Position numbers and translations under genes: made by a program. A stretch of DNA of 64,000 nt from Halorubrum laminariae. Its GTDB lineage: Archaea; Halobacteriota; Halobacteria; Halobacteriales; Haloferacaceae. Numbering within the stretch: the first letter of the stretch is position 1; each line of letters opens with the position of its first letter. The notes under the pieces were generated by a model. It was given only the letters and a program-made list of their open reading frames with translations, was not told where the DNA came from and made no database searches. This document shows, one piece after another, positions 34,952 through 44,050 of this stretch. The DNA lies in contig NZ_JANHDL010000008.1 of assembly GCF_024494655.1 (NCBI RefSeq), forward strand, positions 1 to 64,000, in the 5' to 3' direction.

Positions 34952-35389
34952 ATGGCTTCGAATGAGGATCGCTACGGTTACGGTCACCGCCAAGACCCAG
35001 CACACGATATCGGTGACTCAGCACCAGGAACAGTCGGTGACAGTGAAGGAACGTTCCATGACCGGGCTCGCAAAGGGACGAACGTTATCGTTGACGGGAA
35101 AGTGACGTCGCAGGAAAAGCACAAGCGCTCATCCCAGCAGTCGGAGTCGCAATCGAAGTCGAAGCAAAAAAAGACATCCAACAGCTCAACATCCACCTCA
35201 ATGTCTCAACTCGATGGGACTAAAGTAACAGTCACTGTCGACCGTATCAGCGGGAGCGGGAACGCGATTGCTGAATACAAAGGGCGGCACATCCACGTTG
35301 AAAACGGAAACGCGGGCGAAGAATACCGCGTTCGCCTCCAAGCAGAAAATAGCTATTTCATCGGCGAGCAAATCAAGGTCCAAAGCTGA
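34952..35389 (+). CDS. TRAM-domain protein with low-complexity N-terminus
   Basis: A 145-residue protein. The first 85 residues are disordered, ending in a Ser/Gln/Lys-rich stretch (SSQQSESQSKSKQKKTSNSS). The C-terminal 60 residues form a TRAM domain (KVTVTVDRISGSGNAIAEYK, VENGNAGEEYRVRLQAENSY), an RNA-binding barrel. The GSGNAIA loop corresponds to the GxGxA loop of the family. The long tail may mediate assembly. Unlike the TRAM gene at 17447 it sits inside the defence-like island. Confidence 0.78.
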   Translation: MASNEDRYGYGHRQDPAHDIGDSAPGTVGDSEGTFHDRARKGTNVIVDGKVTSQEKHKRSSQQSESQSKSKQKKTSNSSTSTSMSQLDGTKVTVTVDRISGSGNAIAEYKGRHIHVENGNAGEEYRVRLQAENSYFIGEQIKVQS

Positions 35390-35578
35390 ACTCATCACGC
35401 AGAGTACCAGGTCTACGATTACTCCGGATCTGTACTTGTTAGAAACTCTGCGAGTGCCGACATCTTTCCGCTCTTACTCAGTACAATGTATGATTCTGAT
35501 AGTACCTAAAATCGTCTCGCTACGCTCCAGTTTCGAGGTATGGGTGATTTGAGCGAATCGGAGGTGGGACAGTTATAG

Positions 35579-35592
35579 AACCACCGGTGGTT
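35579..35592. terminator. Palindrome between convergent genes, possible terminator
   Basis: AACCACCGGTGGTT is a perfect 14-bp palindrome, followed on the plus strand by a T-rich stretch (AGTTTTATT). It lies between the TRAM gene (plus) and the minus-strand gene ending at 35599. Confidence 0.4.
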
Positions 35593-35598
35593 GGAGTT

Positions 35599-35991
35599 TT
35601 ATTCAGTATCTTGAACTTGACGACAAATGGTTTGGAGATCATCCCTAAACTGTTCTGTAGCACTAGGTTCATCGTATCGCGTATGAACACAGCGCTCTCT
35701 GACGGTAGACTCTGAGATATCGAATGCGGAAGCAACGCCCGTGAACGCCCGATCAAGAGCGCTTTCGGGCCCAGTCCTGTAGCGGTTGCCCGCTTTCTTT
35801 TTTGGTGGTCCGCCAACCAACTTACAGAATTCCTGTGCTACGGCGACACGGTACTCTGCTTCGGTGATGTTCCCATTACCTTCGATCACATTGAGCGTGG
35901 CTGTGACGAGTTCCTCATCAAACTGTTCAATAAGATGGTCTCGAAGTCCGTGCAATTCGTCGAATTCAAATGGTGGGGTATTGTCGGTCAT
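35599..35991 (-). CDS. Hypothetical helix-turn-helix-like protein, 130 aa
   Basis: The N-terminal half is acidic and helical. The C-terminal half (ALDRAFTGVASAFDISESTV, RERCVHTRYDE) has the spacing of an HTH recognition helix (VASAFDISESTVRERC). A basic GGPPKKKAGNRYR patch precedes it. Probably a DNA-binding regulator. It is divergent from the MBL-fold gene at 36195 (204 bp apart), so it may control the following module; this is inference. Confidence 0.55.
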   Translation of the reverse strand: MTDNTPPFEFDELHGLRDHLIEQFDEELVTATLNVIEGNGNITEAEYRVAVAQEFCKLVGGPPKKKAGNRYRTGPESALDRAFTGVASAFDISESTVRERCVHTRYDEPSATEQFRDDLQTICRQVQDTE

Positions 35992-36194
35992 GAGTGTATT
36001 CTCACATTCCCCTAAGATGGGGACTAATAACCACGTTTTGGTCAGTTGGCTTCTAACTCAGCGTCGCAGCAATCGCACGGTTCGTTAGTAGCGATCTGTT
36101 TAGGGAACTCACAGATCGTTCAGTACAGAGCTCTCTAATTTTGCCCACCAACACCGACACATCATTATGACCTGCTAAGTTATTAGAAATTCAG

Positions 36195-38588
36195 GTGAAT
36201 CTATCCTATCATCATGCGAACCCAACTGGGGGAAATGAATCCTTTCTCTTGCGATTTCAGTCTACACAGACTGATGCTCCGACAACCATCTTGGTCGATG
36301 CCGGTGCAGAACTTGAACTTGATAGGATACTGAATCCTGGCGAAACAATTGATGCTGTCTGCCTCACTCACGCTCATTCGGATCATTATCAGTCTCTAAA
36401 TCAGTGTGTAGACCCCCACACGTCAGTATACACCTCGCCAGCAACGGCGAAGATCATCGGCGACGTATTCGATATCGCAACACAACAGACAGGCGTTGAA
36501 GCGGATGATTCGATGGTAGCGGCGATCGAACCGGTCGACGAGTGGACGTCAGTCGGATCAGAAGTAGCGTTTCATCCGGTTCCTGCCGGCCACGTCCCAG
36601 GGGCAGTGGGGTACCTATTCCGATTTGAGAAAGATCAGGGTGTCGACACCGGGTATATTCTTGCGACGGGGGATTTTACACTCACTCGAGCAGGCGGCTA
36701 TCCGGGACTCCCACTTGAGTCAATTCAAGACGTAGATGTTTTGTTTCTCACCGTGGCGACGAGCAGTAACTTCTCTTCAGAGTTGTCTGAGGCGCTTGGC
36801 ATTGCGCTACAGCAAGCACATAGCGGGATGCAGACACTCGTCACGACAAGCGGTATTGTGGGTGTTCACGTTGCGTATCTATTGGGCGCGTTGATTGAGC
36901 GATTTGAACTTGGAGTCCGAGTACGCGTCGTGGGGCAGGCCGCAAAGCTGTATGAGCGATTGGAGTACGAGGCTGACGCTGTCCGACCTGTCCCGGAGTT
37001 TTCCCATACTGATGAGGCCCTGGGACGTGGGATAATCACGATCGCTGGCCCAGATGTTCCGAGTGAACGTAGTTCTGGCCGACTATATGGCGTGTTACGG
37101 GATCAGCCAGACGCGTGTGTCGTACAGCTGATTGGATCCGGGCAATCTCCGATTCGGAGCGGACAGTGTACCGTTCATGACTTCCGCATCGTGAACCATC
37201 CGGAATACGACGCGCTAGAATCGGTACATGAGTCGGCTAACCCACAGCACACTGTTATCACGCACACGCATCGCGGGGCTGGTAACCAGTTCAATCATCT
37301 CAATAGTAACGTGTGGTCACCATCGGATTCTGGCGAGTACACGCTGTACGCGAATGGACAGTGGCGCGCACCGCCGTGGGCTCCCAACGGCGGTCGGACC
37401 CCAACACAAGCCACGACGCAAAGCGTCGGTGCATTAACTGAAACAGATCTCTTTTCCGATGTCGATTTGCCCAGTCTATCACGTTCCCCAACGGTCGATC
37501 TTCCTGCTGAAGGCATTGACATCGAGCACGTGAAACAGGTATTGGCCCAGGAGACGGCGTATACCGGCCCGACCACAACAGAGGCCGCTGATAGCGATAC
37601 CGGCTCCTCGACAACAACCGCCAGCGGATCAGACTCACCCGCCATGACTACGACCCCAGACGACGAACACGACTCCGCTAAATCCGACTCGCAAGGCTCA
37701 CCCGCCGAATCCGTAGGGCTTGTTCGCACTACTGGCGCATCATTCAAGCAACTTGATGACTGGGTTGTGTCCGCAATACAATCCGGGGAGCTCTCAAAAG
37801 CAGATCTCAAAGAAATCGTACGGCGTAGTCAGCAGTCAGCGACATCGGCAGACGAAACCGAGTCACCTGATGATGAGGCTGCCAATAGCGCTGGTGATGC
37901 CGATCACAATACATCACAATCTGATTCAGTTCGTTCAACCGCTGAGTCGGATGATTCGGACGCTACTACGTCAGCAGACAGTGAGGAGGATGTGGATTCT
38001 CCTGATGCTCCATCCGTGTCGTCGTATTCGAAGCCGGAAACGGAAACAACCGACACTCAATCCACGTCGGAAATTTCGGAAACAGAAACGACCAAGTCTC
38101 AACCCGCACCAGAATCTCCCACTACATCGCCTGAGCAGGAAGGTAATCGGGCATTCTCTGTTGTGTTAGAACCGCTAACAACTGCACTTGCCACTCACCT
38201 CATAGCAGAGACTGACAAAGGTCCGATATCCATCGCTGATGTTGCTACCGACGCGACGACAGCATACCTTGGTGACCGACTTCGTGGAACAGAGACTGAA
38301 CCGGAGACCAGTGTCTCCTCACACTCGTCGATAGTGGATCAGGCCTTAGCTGGTGTAGTTGCGGACTCGGATGAGTTCACTGATCTTGATTCGTTCAAAA
38401 CCACGGCCTACGGAGAACTCCTTGGGGATCTTGTCGGACTCGACACAGACAACCAGACACCAACCGTGACGATCCGCGTTGACCCAGCACTCGTCGACGC
38501 CGTTACCGAACATCCTTCATCGACTGCTCAATCACGTGAAGACATCGTTGCTACCGCGGTTCGATGGTACGCGGGGACGGACACATAG
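36195..38588 (+). CDS. MBL-fold (beta-CASP-like) hydrolase with disordered linker and ribbon-helix-helix-like tail
   Basis: A 797-residue protein. Residues 1-395 form a metallo-beta-lactamase domain with the metal motif LTHAHSDHY (HxHxDH, about 59-64), AGHVPGAVGYLF and ATGDFTLT. The second half of this domain is similar in order to the beta-CASP/CPSF family of nucleases acting on RNA or DNA. Residues about 410-660 are a low-complexity Ser/Thr/Asp/Glu linker. The last 130 residues are helical and end VTIRVDPALVDAVTEHPSST, a ribbon-helix-helix-like DNA-binding segment. Starts at GTG 36195. The cluster beginning at 39189 lies 600 bp downstream on the same strand. A nuclease role in that module is plausible but inferred. 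Confidence 0.75.
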   Translation: MNLSYHHANPTGGNESFLLRFQSTQTDAPTTILVDAGAELELDRILNPGETIDAVCLTHAHSDHYQSLNQCVDPHTSVYTSPATAKIIGDVFDIATQQTGVEADDSMVAAIEPVDEWTSVGSEVAFHPVPAGHVPGAVGYLFRFEKDQGVDTGYILATGDFTLTRAGGYPGLPLESIQDVDVLFLTVATSSNFSSELSEALGIALQQAHSGMQTLVTTSGIVGVHVAYLLGALIERFELGVRVRVVGQAAKLYERLEYEADAVRPVPEFSHTDEALGRGIITIAGPDVPSERSSGRLYGVLRDQPDACVVQLIGSGQSPIRSGQCTVHDFRIVNHPEYDALESVHESANPQHTVITHTHRGAGNQFNHLNSNVWSPSDSGEYTLYANGQWRAPPWAPNGGRTPTQATTQSVGALTETDLFSDVDLPSLSRSPTVDLPAEGIDIEHVKQVLAQETAYTGPTTTEAADSDTGSSTTTASGSDSPAMTTTPDDEHDSAKSDSQGSPAESVGLVRTTGASFKQLDDWVVSAIQSGELSKADLKEIVRRSQQSATSADETESPDDEAANSAGDADHNTSQSDSVRSTAESDDSDATTSADSEEDVDSPDAPSVSSYSKPETETTDTQSTSEISETETTKSQPAPESPTTSPEQEGNRAFSVVLEPLTTALATHLIAETDKGPISIADVATDATTAYLGDRLRGTETEPETSVSSHSSIVDQALAGVVADSDEFTDLDSFKTTAYGELLGDLVGLDTDNQTPTVTIRVDPALVDAVTEHPSSTAQSREDIVATAVRWYAGTDT

Positions 38589-38916
38589 TTTACATCTAAC
38601 TTCTTGACTACGTAAAATCTTCAGAAGGCGTCGGGATCAGGTCGGTAACCTATCAGTTCGGTATTTCTGCATAGAGAGTTCTTAGTAGGGTCCTCAGCGG
38701 AGGAATAGAAAATCAGACACCAGCGAGTGGGCGATCAATCATCTATTAGGTATGCTAACCTCCACAGCGTCATCAATCTGATAGGCTACTTTTGTGTTGA
38801 AAACCTGTGGGGACTGAACCTCCTCAATACTAGTTCGCGGAGGACCAAATCTGGGGAGATGGATTTCGTCAAACACGAATTGAAATGCCCAGTTGTGACC
38901 CACCCTTCTTTTTCGA
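38589..38916. other. Intergenic region
   Basis: Nothing I can support in this stretch; a plus-strand frame at 38727-38930 has unnatural composition. Confidence 0.4.
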
Positions 38917-39170
38917 CTACGGCTTGTTAAGCTGGTCAGTAAGATAACCCAGAACGTCTGCTTTCAGTTGCCTCTTTCCCTTCTCAAACTTCTCGTCATC
39001 GGCTGTCAGCTGTGCCTCTATATTAGACACACTAAGCGCACACGAGGGCCCTGAGAAAAATAGTTGGTTTACCAACGATACACTTCCACCGACGGTAACG
39101 TTCCCTCACTCCTCATTTTCAAGATTACTCGATTCTGTACCCGGTTCTCATCAGTAGTTTTTAGCTTCAT
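38917..39170 (-). pseudogene. Small divergent gene with one frameshift
   Basis: From ATG 39170 the minus strand reads MKLKTTDENRVQNRVILKM and on to SVEVYRW, then stops. A second frame overlapping it continues GNVTVGGSVSLVNQLFFSGP and ends KGKRQLKADVLGYLTDQLNK-P at 38917. Both halves have natural composition, so one frameshift near 39110 splits an approximately 84-residue protein. It starts 18 bp from, and diverges from, the 711-aa gene, the position of an autoregulator or antitoxin. A programmed frameshift cannot be excluded. Confidence 0.42.
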
Positions 39171-39188
39171 CCTGTCTAGTTCCCTGTA

Positions 39189-41324
39189 ATGAGCGATAGC
39201 GAATCCGGACTCTTTGCATCTACCCCGGAAGCGGTGTTCTACTTAGTGTCTGATGAAGATGCGGCAGAGGAACTCACGACTGAAAAAGTCGAGTTTCTCG
39301 ATGATCAACCAGGTGTACAAGCAGCGCTTGAGCTAGAACAGTTGCCCAACTCAAATCTATTCGATCAGATACTGAAACAAGCCAAACTCGGGTCTCGCTG
39401 GGGGAAGGACCTCTCGAAGGTGTACCGTGACTATCTCGAAACCCGAATCGGGCAGGTCGATGAAAGCGTTCTTGCTGATGAACTCGAAGCGCAATTCAGT
39501 CGCTACGATGCTGACCCATACGAATCAGCTGTTCTCGGCGATCCGATGACGGTTGGGATTGACCTAACGAGTCAAATACAGTCAGAGCTTGATCAGTGGG
39601 ACCAACAACAATTCACACGTGCTGATCTTGCCGCTGCCGTTGGGATCTCAGATCAATCAGATCCCATAACTGACTGGAACACACGCGGCGGGATCGTTTT
39701 CTCGAGTGGCACTCCGCTATCTGAGTTGAAGCACGACCGTCGATTCGTGCGCGCAAGTCACAACCTACAACAATTGCTTCTTATTGGGCTCGATGTGGCA
39801 CTCATCGCCCCGGTTGGTGGGCCCGACGAACAGGAGACTGTCGAAACAACGTTCCGCGGAGTTGGATCATTCACGGTTGAGTCAGTATCTGGCGCTGAAT
39901 TCAACGTCGGCGATGAAATCGCTGTAGCCGTTGATGAATGGTATGACAGATTACGCTACTCTGTCGCCGACAACCGGGTCGTTGAAAACGTAGTCCGTCC
40001 AGCGAGCGTTACTGCCTACGATCTCCCAAGCGAAGATTGGGCACGCCATTTCAAAAACGCGATTACAATCGGGCTTCAGGGCGTATACTCAGAAAAGTCG
40101 TTCAGCGAAACTCGATTTAACGACATGTGGGAACAGCGGGTTAGTTCCCATGAGAACTACGATCAATACCGTTCACGGCGGAAGACGTTCCCTGAAGTCA
40201 AAGTTACTAGGAAAAACGACGGAGGGACTCACGACTTTGCGCTTCACCACGAGGGTCCCTCAGCGACTCCGCATGTCTGCGGCTTGCCTGCACAGAGTTC
40301 GAATCCGGAAGAAGAGCTCGTGGATCTGATTGAACGATTTCTTGATGCCGATCGTGTCTCTGAACAACGGTGGCAACACCTTCTTGGAGGCTTTGAGAGG
40401 ATCGCTGAGTCACTTGATGCGCCGTCCAAGGACCTCGTCACGAACGCTCTTCTCCGCAGACACCGGCGACGGCAACAACTAACTCCGCTTCTCCCCCCGT
40501 CTGAAGAAGATACAGACACGTTCAAAGTTAAGAGAGAACACCACGACTACGACAATGAATGGTACGAGTGTCACTGGGCAACTATCCTCTCCGATTATAA
40601 AATTACAAAACAGGGAGGTGTCGGAGCTATTGAGCGGAAGCAGAACCTCCAAAACTCACTTAATCCCGAGTGTGACACAGACACAGCACTCTACTACAAA
40701 TTAGAACGGGACATCAACAACGCATGGCAGTATTATCTTGATAGTGCTGAAAAGGAAATTCAGCAAAGTCTCCCTGACGATCAAAACCTCAGTATTGAAC
40801 GTCGAGAGACAAACTCTTCAAAAATTCTCGATATTACTGTTATTCCCACCAACGGTGAAAAACAAACCGTGACTGTAGATGTGCTACTCCCCTATAGTGA
40901 GGTCTACGTCAACGATACTGAAGTTCCTGCGGCCACAGTTACGAACACCGTTAGTGAAGTTATCGACGCGCTCGGAACATCTCATCAAGCTCGGTCGCTC
41001 AATCTCTCCCACAAGGAGACAAGCGATGTACTATACGAGATAACAAAGATGTATTTGGACATAGCTGAATTCGAACAGGGTGACCTCGTGTACTTTGACG
41101 ACGTAATTGAGTTTTGCCAGTCATTATCGAACATACAAGATATGTTCAATACACCTGATGGGGACGTTGAGGAGAATCTTCGAGACTTTCTCGGAAAAGA
41201 GGACTATATCAATCTTCTCCGATCGAGTGTTAAATTCCACCGGAAGGGAAGCGATCAACACGGAAGTGTGAAAGTCCAAGGAGACCGATATATTGCGATG
41301 GAGTTACAAGAACAGTTACAGTAA
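39189..41324 (+). CDS. 711-aa protein of unknown function, first gene of the ATPase cluster
   Basis: A large acidic protein; I recognise no domain. Residues 1-130 are helical, about 180-260 beta-rich (VETTFRGVGSFTVESVSGAE, FNVGDEIAVAVDEWYDRLRY), and 420-520 charged. A beta-rich region follows near 540-590 (SSKILDITVIPTNGEKQTVT) and a helical end. There is no P-loop or nuclease motif and no transmembrane helix. It stops 8 bp before the ATPase gene at 41333, so the two are certainly co-transcribed. By analogy with BREX-like systems it might be a scaffold or effector paired with the ATPase. Confidence 0.7.
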   Translation: MSDSESGLFASTPEAVFYLVSDEDAAEELTTEKVEFLDDQPGVQAALELEQLPNSNLFDQILKQAKLGSRWGKDLSKVYRDYLETRIGQVDESVLADELEAQFSRYDADPYESAVLGDPMTVGIDLTSQIQSELDQWDQQQFTRADLAAAVGISDQSDPITDWNTRGGIVFSSGTPLSELKHDRRFVRASHNLQQLLLIGLDVALIAPVGGPDEQETVETTFRGVGSFTVESVSGAEFNVGDEIAVAVDEWYDRLRYSVADNRVVENVVRPASVTAYDLPSEDWARHFKNAITIGLQGVYSEKSFSETRFNDMWEQRVSSHENYDQYRSRRKTFPEVKVTRKNDGGTHDFALHHEGPSATPHVCGLPAQSSNPEEELVDLIERFLDADRVSEQRWQHLLGGFERIAESLDAPSKDLVTNALLRRHRRRQQLTPLLPPSEEDTDTFKVKREHHDYDNEWYECHWATILSDYKITKQGGVGAIERKQNLQNSLNPECDTDTALYYKLERDINNAWQYYLDSAEKEIQQSLPDDQNLSIERRETNSSKILDITVIPTNGEKQTVTVDVLLPYSEVYVNDTEVPAATVTNTVSEVIDALGTSHQARSLNLSHKETSDVLYEITKMYLDIAEFEQGDLVYFDDVIEFCQSLSNIQDMFNTPDGDVEENLRDFLGKEDYINLLRSSVKFHRKGSDQHGSVKVQGDRYIAMELQEQLQ

Positions 41325-41332
41325 CGCAGATA

Positions 41333-42520
41333 ATGACTGGTAGTGATGCGGGGGACGCCCTCCAAATCGGACAAGATACAGCCATTGATATTCTCACCCG
41401 GATTCAACAGGGTGTCCCACCCAAACCCGAGCATGTGAAACACATCCGCGTCGGTCGGGAAGCAGAAGAACGGCGATTATGCGATAAGCCGACCGAAGGA
41501 CTCCAAAGCGTCCAGCGAGGAAGCGGACAAATTTTCTTTGTCTTGGGTGACTTCGGGTACGGGAAATCGTTCTTCATCAATCTGATTGCTGACAGAGCAA
41601 CCGACATGGGCTTCATCCGGTCCGAGTTCGACATTCAAGACCTCGAAGCAATCTCTGACAAGGGTGAACTCTACCGGGGAATCGTCCAAAACATTCGGTA
41701 CCCGGATGAGAACGGGACAGGCGTCACGCCACTCCTCCGACAATTCTGTGAAAAAGTATCTCGCAGCGAATTCGAACAGGTAGCCACAAAGTACGGATTT
41801 TACGGGCATTCAATCTACAGTATTCTTCGGAATTTACTCGACGCATGGGCCAACGGGAAACTGTACGTTGAGCGTGACGACGTCACACTAGACCGTGTTG
41901 ACGTACTCAACGCCGCAAGCGGATATCTACAAGGAGAAAATATTTCACTCGAAGAATTACACGCGATCGGGAAAGTGGGCTTCGATAGCATTACAAAAGA
42001 AAACGAGTACACTTACCTCCGCCATCTGCGATCCCTCGCCCTTGAGTTAGGATACAACGGGTTTACCATCCTTATCGACGAAGCCGCGGAGCAGCTTGAA
42101 TGGAACCCCGAATCAGCGACTACGCAACGGCTCATTGACCTATATAATAAATGCTATCAGAAAGGTCAATTCGAGTACATGATGTTCGTTTTTGTCGGAA
42201 ACCAAGAGAAATGGGACTCACTAATTGACGAAGCAGGCCACCAAGCCTTACAAGACCGATATCGAGCAGCGAAGCTCGTCCTAAGCAACTTCACGGAGGA
42301 AGATTACGTAACACTCGTCTCCAAAGTGGCAAACCTACTTGAGATTGCATACGGTGAGTCAGCAACACTCACTGACGACAAAGCCCGCAAAATCGTTATG
42401 AACGCAGCAGACCACCACGGCGGAATCAGTAATCTGAGCCCTCGGGGACTACTCCTCACCCCGAACGGCCAAGGGGAACAACAAACACTCGTAGACGTTC
42501 TTGAATCACATTTCGAATAA
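41333..42520 (+). CDS. BrxD/DUF2791-like P-loop ATPase (first of two)
   Basis: A 395-residue ATPase with Walker A FVLGDFGYGKSFFINLIADR (about residues 69-80) and Walker B TILIDEAAEQLEW (about 245). A sensor-like FVFVGNQEKWDSL follows, and the arginine-rich RYRAAKLVLSNFTEEDYVTL segment. The order and wording of motifs fit the DUF2791 family, which includes BrxD of BREX phage-defence systems. Its last residues include a conserved-looking NLSPRGLLLT stretch. It shares the G-x-x-G-[FY]-GKSFF loop with the ATPase at 44051, which follows after an ISH8-like insertion, so the two are probably paralogues working together. Confidence 0.78.
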   Translation: MTGSDAGDALQIGQDTAIDILTRIQQGVPPKPEHVKHIRVGREAEERRLCDKPTEGLQSVQRGSGQIFFVLGDFGYGKSFFINLIADRATDMGFIRSEFDIQDLEAISDKGELYRGIVQNIRYPDENGTGVTPLLRQFCEKVSRSEFEQVATKYGFYGHSIYSILRNLLDAWANGKLYVERDDVTLDRVDVLNAASGYLQGENISLEELHAIGKVGFDSITKENEYTYLRHLRSLALELGYNGFTILIDEAAEQLEWNPESATTQRLIDLYNKCYQKGQFEYMMFVFVGNQEKWDSLIDEAGHQALQDRYRAAKLVLSNFTEEDYVTLVSKVANLLEIAYGESATLTDDKARKIVMNAADHHGGISNLSPRGLLLTPNGQGEQQTLVDVLESHFE

Positions 42521-42641
42521 CGAATCTGCTCCGCAGAGAGCACCTCTTCTAACGGACGGTCACGAGTTGATTATTAGCAGAAATCCATAAGAATAAGCCA
42601 GGAATTCGATACTCCTAATTAGCTAAGGATTCAGTCCATTC

Positions 42642-44042
42642 TCAGTACCTCACAAAGCATCCTCGGATAGCTGTTTCTGAAGCCTGAGTTCCACGGCGGA
42701 GCGGTTGTGCTGGTGGCCTTGACGAGAAGATCTTCGACGAACCGACGGAGAGCTGTCGCTGTTGGCGGCGGCTGCCGCCGACAGCGACAGCGTTGCCACT
42801 CTTGGCGAAGGCTAGCGCGGTGGGAGATTAGCGGGTAAACCGGTCGTCTGGTGGTCGGTTTGCGGGGACGGCCCGACGCGTCGCGAGGGCCGTCCACGCT
42901 GCCCGTTGAACCATGTTGATGAACTCCTTGAACGACCACTTCCAGAGGCGACGCCCCCCACGGCGGGGCGTCGCCACGTACTCCCAGTGTAAATACCGCC
43001 AGACGTTCTGTAACAACAAGCTCACCACGACGTACAGCAGCCGTACGACCGGATTTTGTGTCGAGGTCGTCGCAATACTTTGCTCGGAGAGTCGGTAGCT
43101 GGCCTCGATACCGAAGCGTTTCGCGTAGTGGTATCGAGCGTCTCGTGGCGAGTCGATGAACGGCGCGTCAGCGGCGTAGCCGTGACGCGCCACCCCATGT
43201 TCGTCGTACCGTCCGTTTTGGTATGTACAGTCGATGTAGACGGGAAACTCGACGGTCCAGCTGTGACCGTCGAGTTTCGCCGTCATGTCGTGTTGAATCA
43301 CGCGACTCCAGCCTTCCGAGAGTTCTTGCTTGATCGTCTGTCCCCAGCGGACGATCGGCATGACGTAGGCGTAGTTGTGTGCCTGAAGCAGCGTCAAACA
43401 CTTACTGTCGTAGAATTCGCGATCGAGAAAGACGGCCTTGACCTCGAGGTCAAGGTCGTCGAGGATACCGAGAAACTCTGTGAGGACACTGCTGGCGGTG
43501 TCGCCGTCTTCGAGACGGCGCACCGCCAGCGTGTAGCGTTTGTTCTTCACACGCGCGTAGAGTGTGGCGTAGGCATGGAACGCAGTTGTTCCACGCTTCG
43601 CTTGTGAGTGATACAGGCCGTCTGTCCCGTCTTCGTCGCCGTAGTAGGGCCGCAGGTGGAGGTCTGAAACGACCTCCACCTGCTGGGGAAGGACATCGAG
43701 GACGTCCTTCTGAAGGAGCGCGTTTCCGACTTGTTCGAGCGTCTCAAGATCGAATTTGGTGCGGAGATGGTAGAGAACCGAGTTTTCGTGGGGTGCATCT
43801 TCGCTTTTCTCACAGAGCGTTGAGACCGAGGTCCCGTCGGCGCACGCGCCGACGAGGACCTCGTAGATGTCTTCAGCCTCGATTTTAGCGTTTTCAGCGA
43901 GTGTGAGGGCAACTTCCTCGTCAAGGGAGTTGACGAGGAAGTTAAGAAGCTGGTCCTCATGAATTTCACCGTCTGCTTGCTTGGTTTTAGACACACCTTC
44001 AGCAAGCAGACGTCTCAACTAACCGGCTTTGTGATGTACTGA
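42642..44042 (-). mobile_element. ISH8-like insertion sequence (IS4 family), 1401 bp
   Basis: Terminal repeats TCAGTACCTCACAAAGC (42642-42658) and, at 44026-44042, its complement with one mismatch. A single transposase gene runs on the minus strand. The flanking 10-mers (cagtccattc, ttctatacat) do not match, so the target duplication has been lost or the element arrived by recombination. It separates two ATPase genes of one cluster and ends 8 bp before the ATG of the second. Confidence 0.88.
42828..44018 (-). CDS. ISH8-like (IS4 family) transposase
   Basis: A 396-residue DDE transposase. Landmarks are the VEVVSDLHLRPYYGDEDGTD first-Asp segment, the VKAVFLDREFYDSKCLTLLQ second-Asp segment, and the Y-(2)-R-(3)-E-(6)-K-type motif near YHYAKRFGIEASYRLSEQ. 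The opening MRRLLAEGVSKTKQADGEIH and the order of motifs fit the haloarchaeal ISH8 group. Appears intact. Mobilises the 1401-bp element. Confidence 0.9.
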   Translation of the reverse strand: MRRLLAEGVSKTKQADGEIHEDQLLNFLVNSLDEEVALTLAENAKIEAEDIYEVLVGACADGTSVSTLCEKSEDAPHENSVLYHLRTKFDLETLEQVGNALLQKDVLDVLPQQVEVVSDLHLRPYYGDEDGTDGLYHSQAKRGTTAFHAYATLYARVKNKRYTLAVRRLEDGDTASSVLTEFLGILDDLDLEVKAVFLDREFYDSKCLTLLQAHNYAYVMPIVRWGQTIKQELSEGWSRVIQHDMTAKLDGHSWTVEFPVYIDCTYQNGRYDEHGVARHGYAADAPFIDSPRDARYHYAKRFGIEASYRLSEQSIATTSTQNPVVRLLYVVVSLLLQNVWRYLHWEYVATPRRGGRRLWKWSFKEFINMVQRAAWTALATRRAVPANRPPDDRFTR

Positions 44043-44050
44043 TTCTATAC

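Noticed and set aside
38727..38930. Plus-strand frame of 67 codons between the MBL gene and the 711-aa gene
   Set aside because: Poor composition and no start signals; the minus strand of the same area has better coding character.
43056..43607. Plus-strand open frame of 183 codons in the ISH8-like element
   Set aside because: Complement of the transposase gene.
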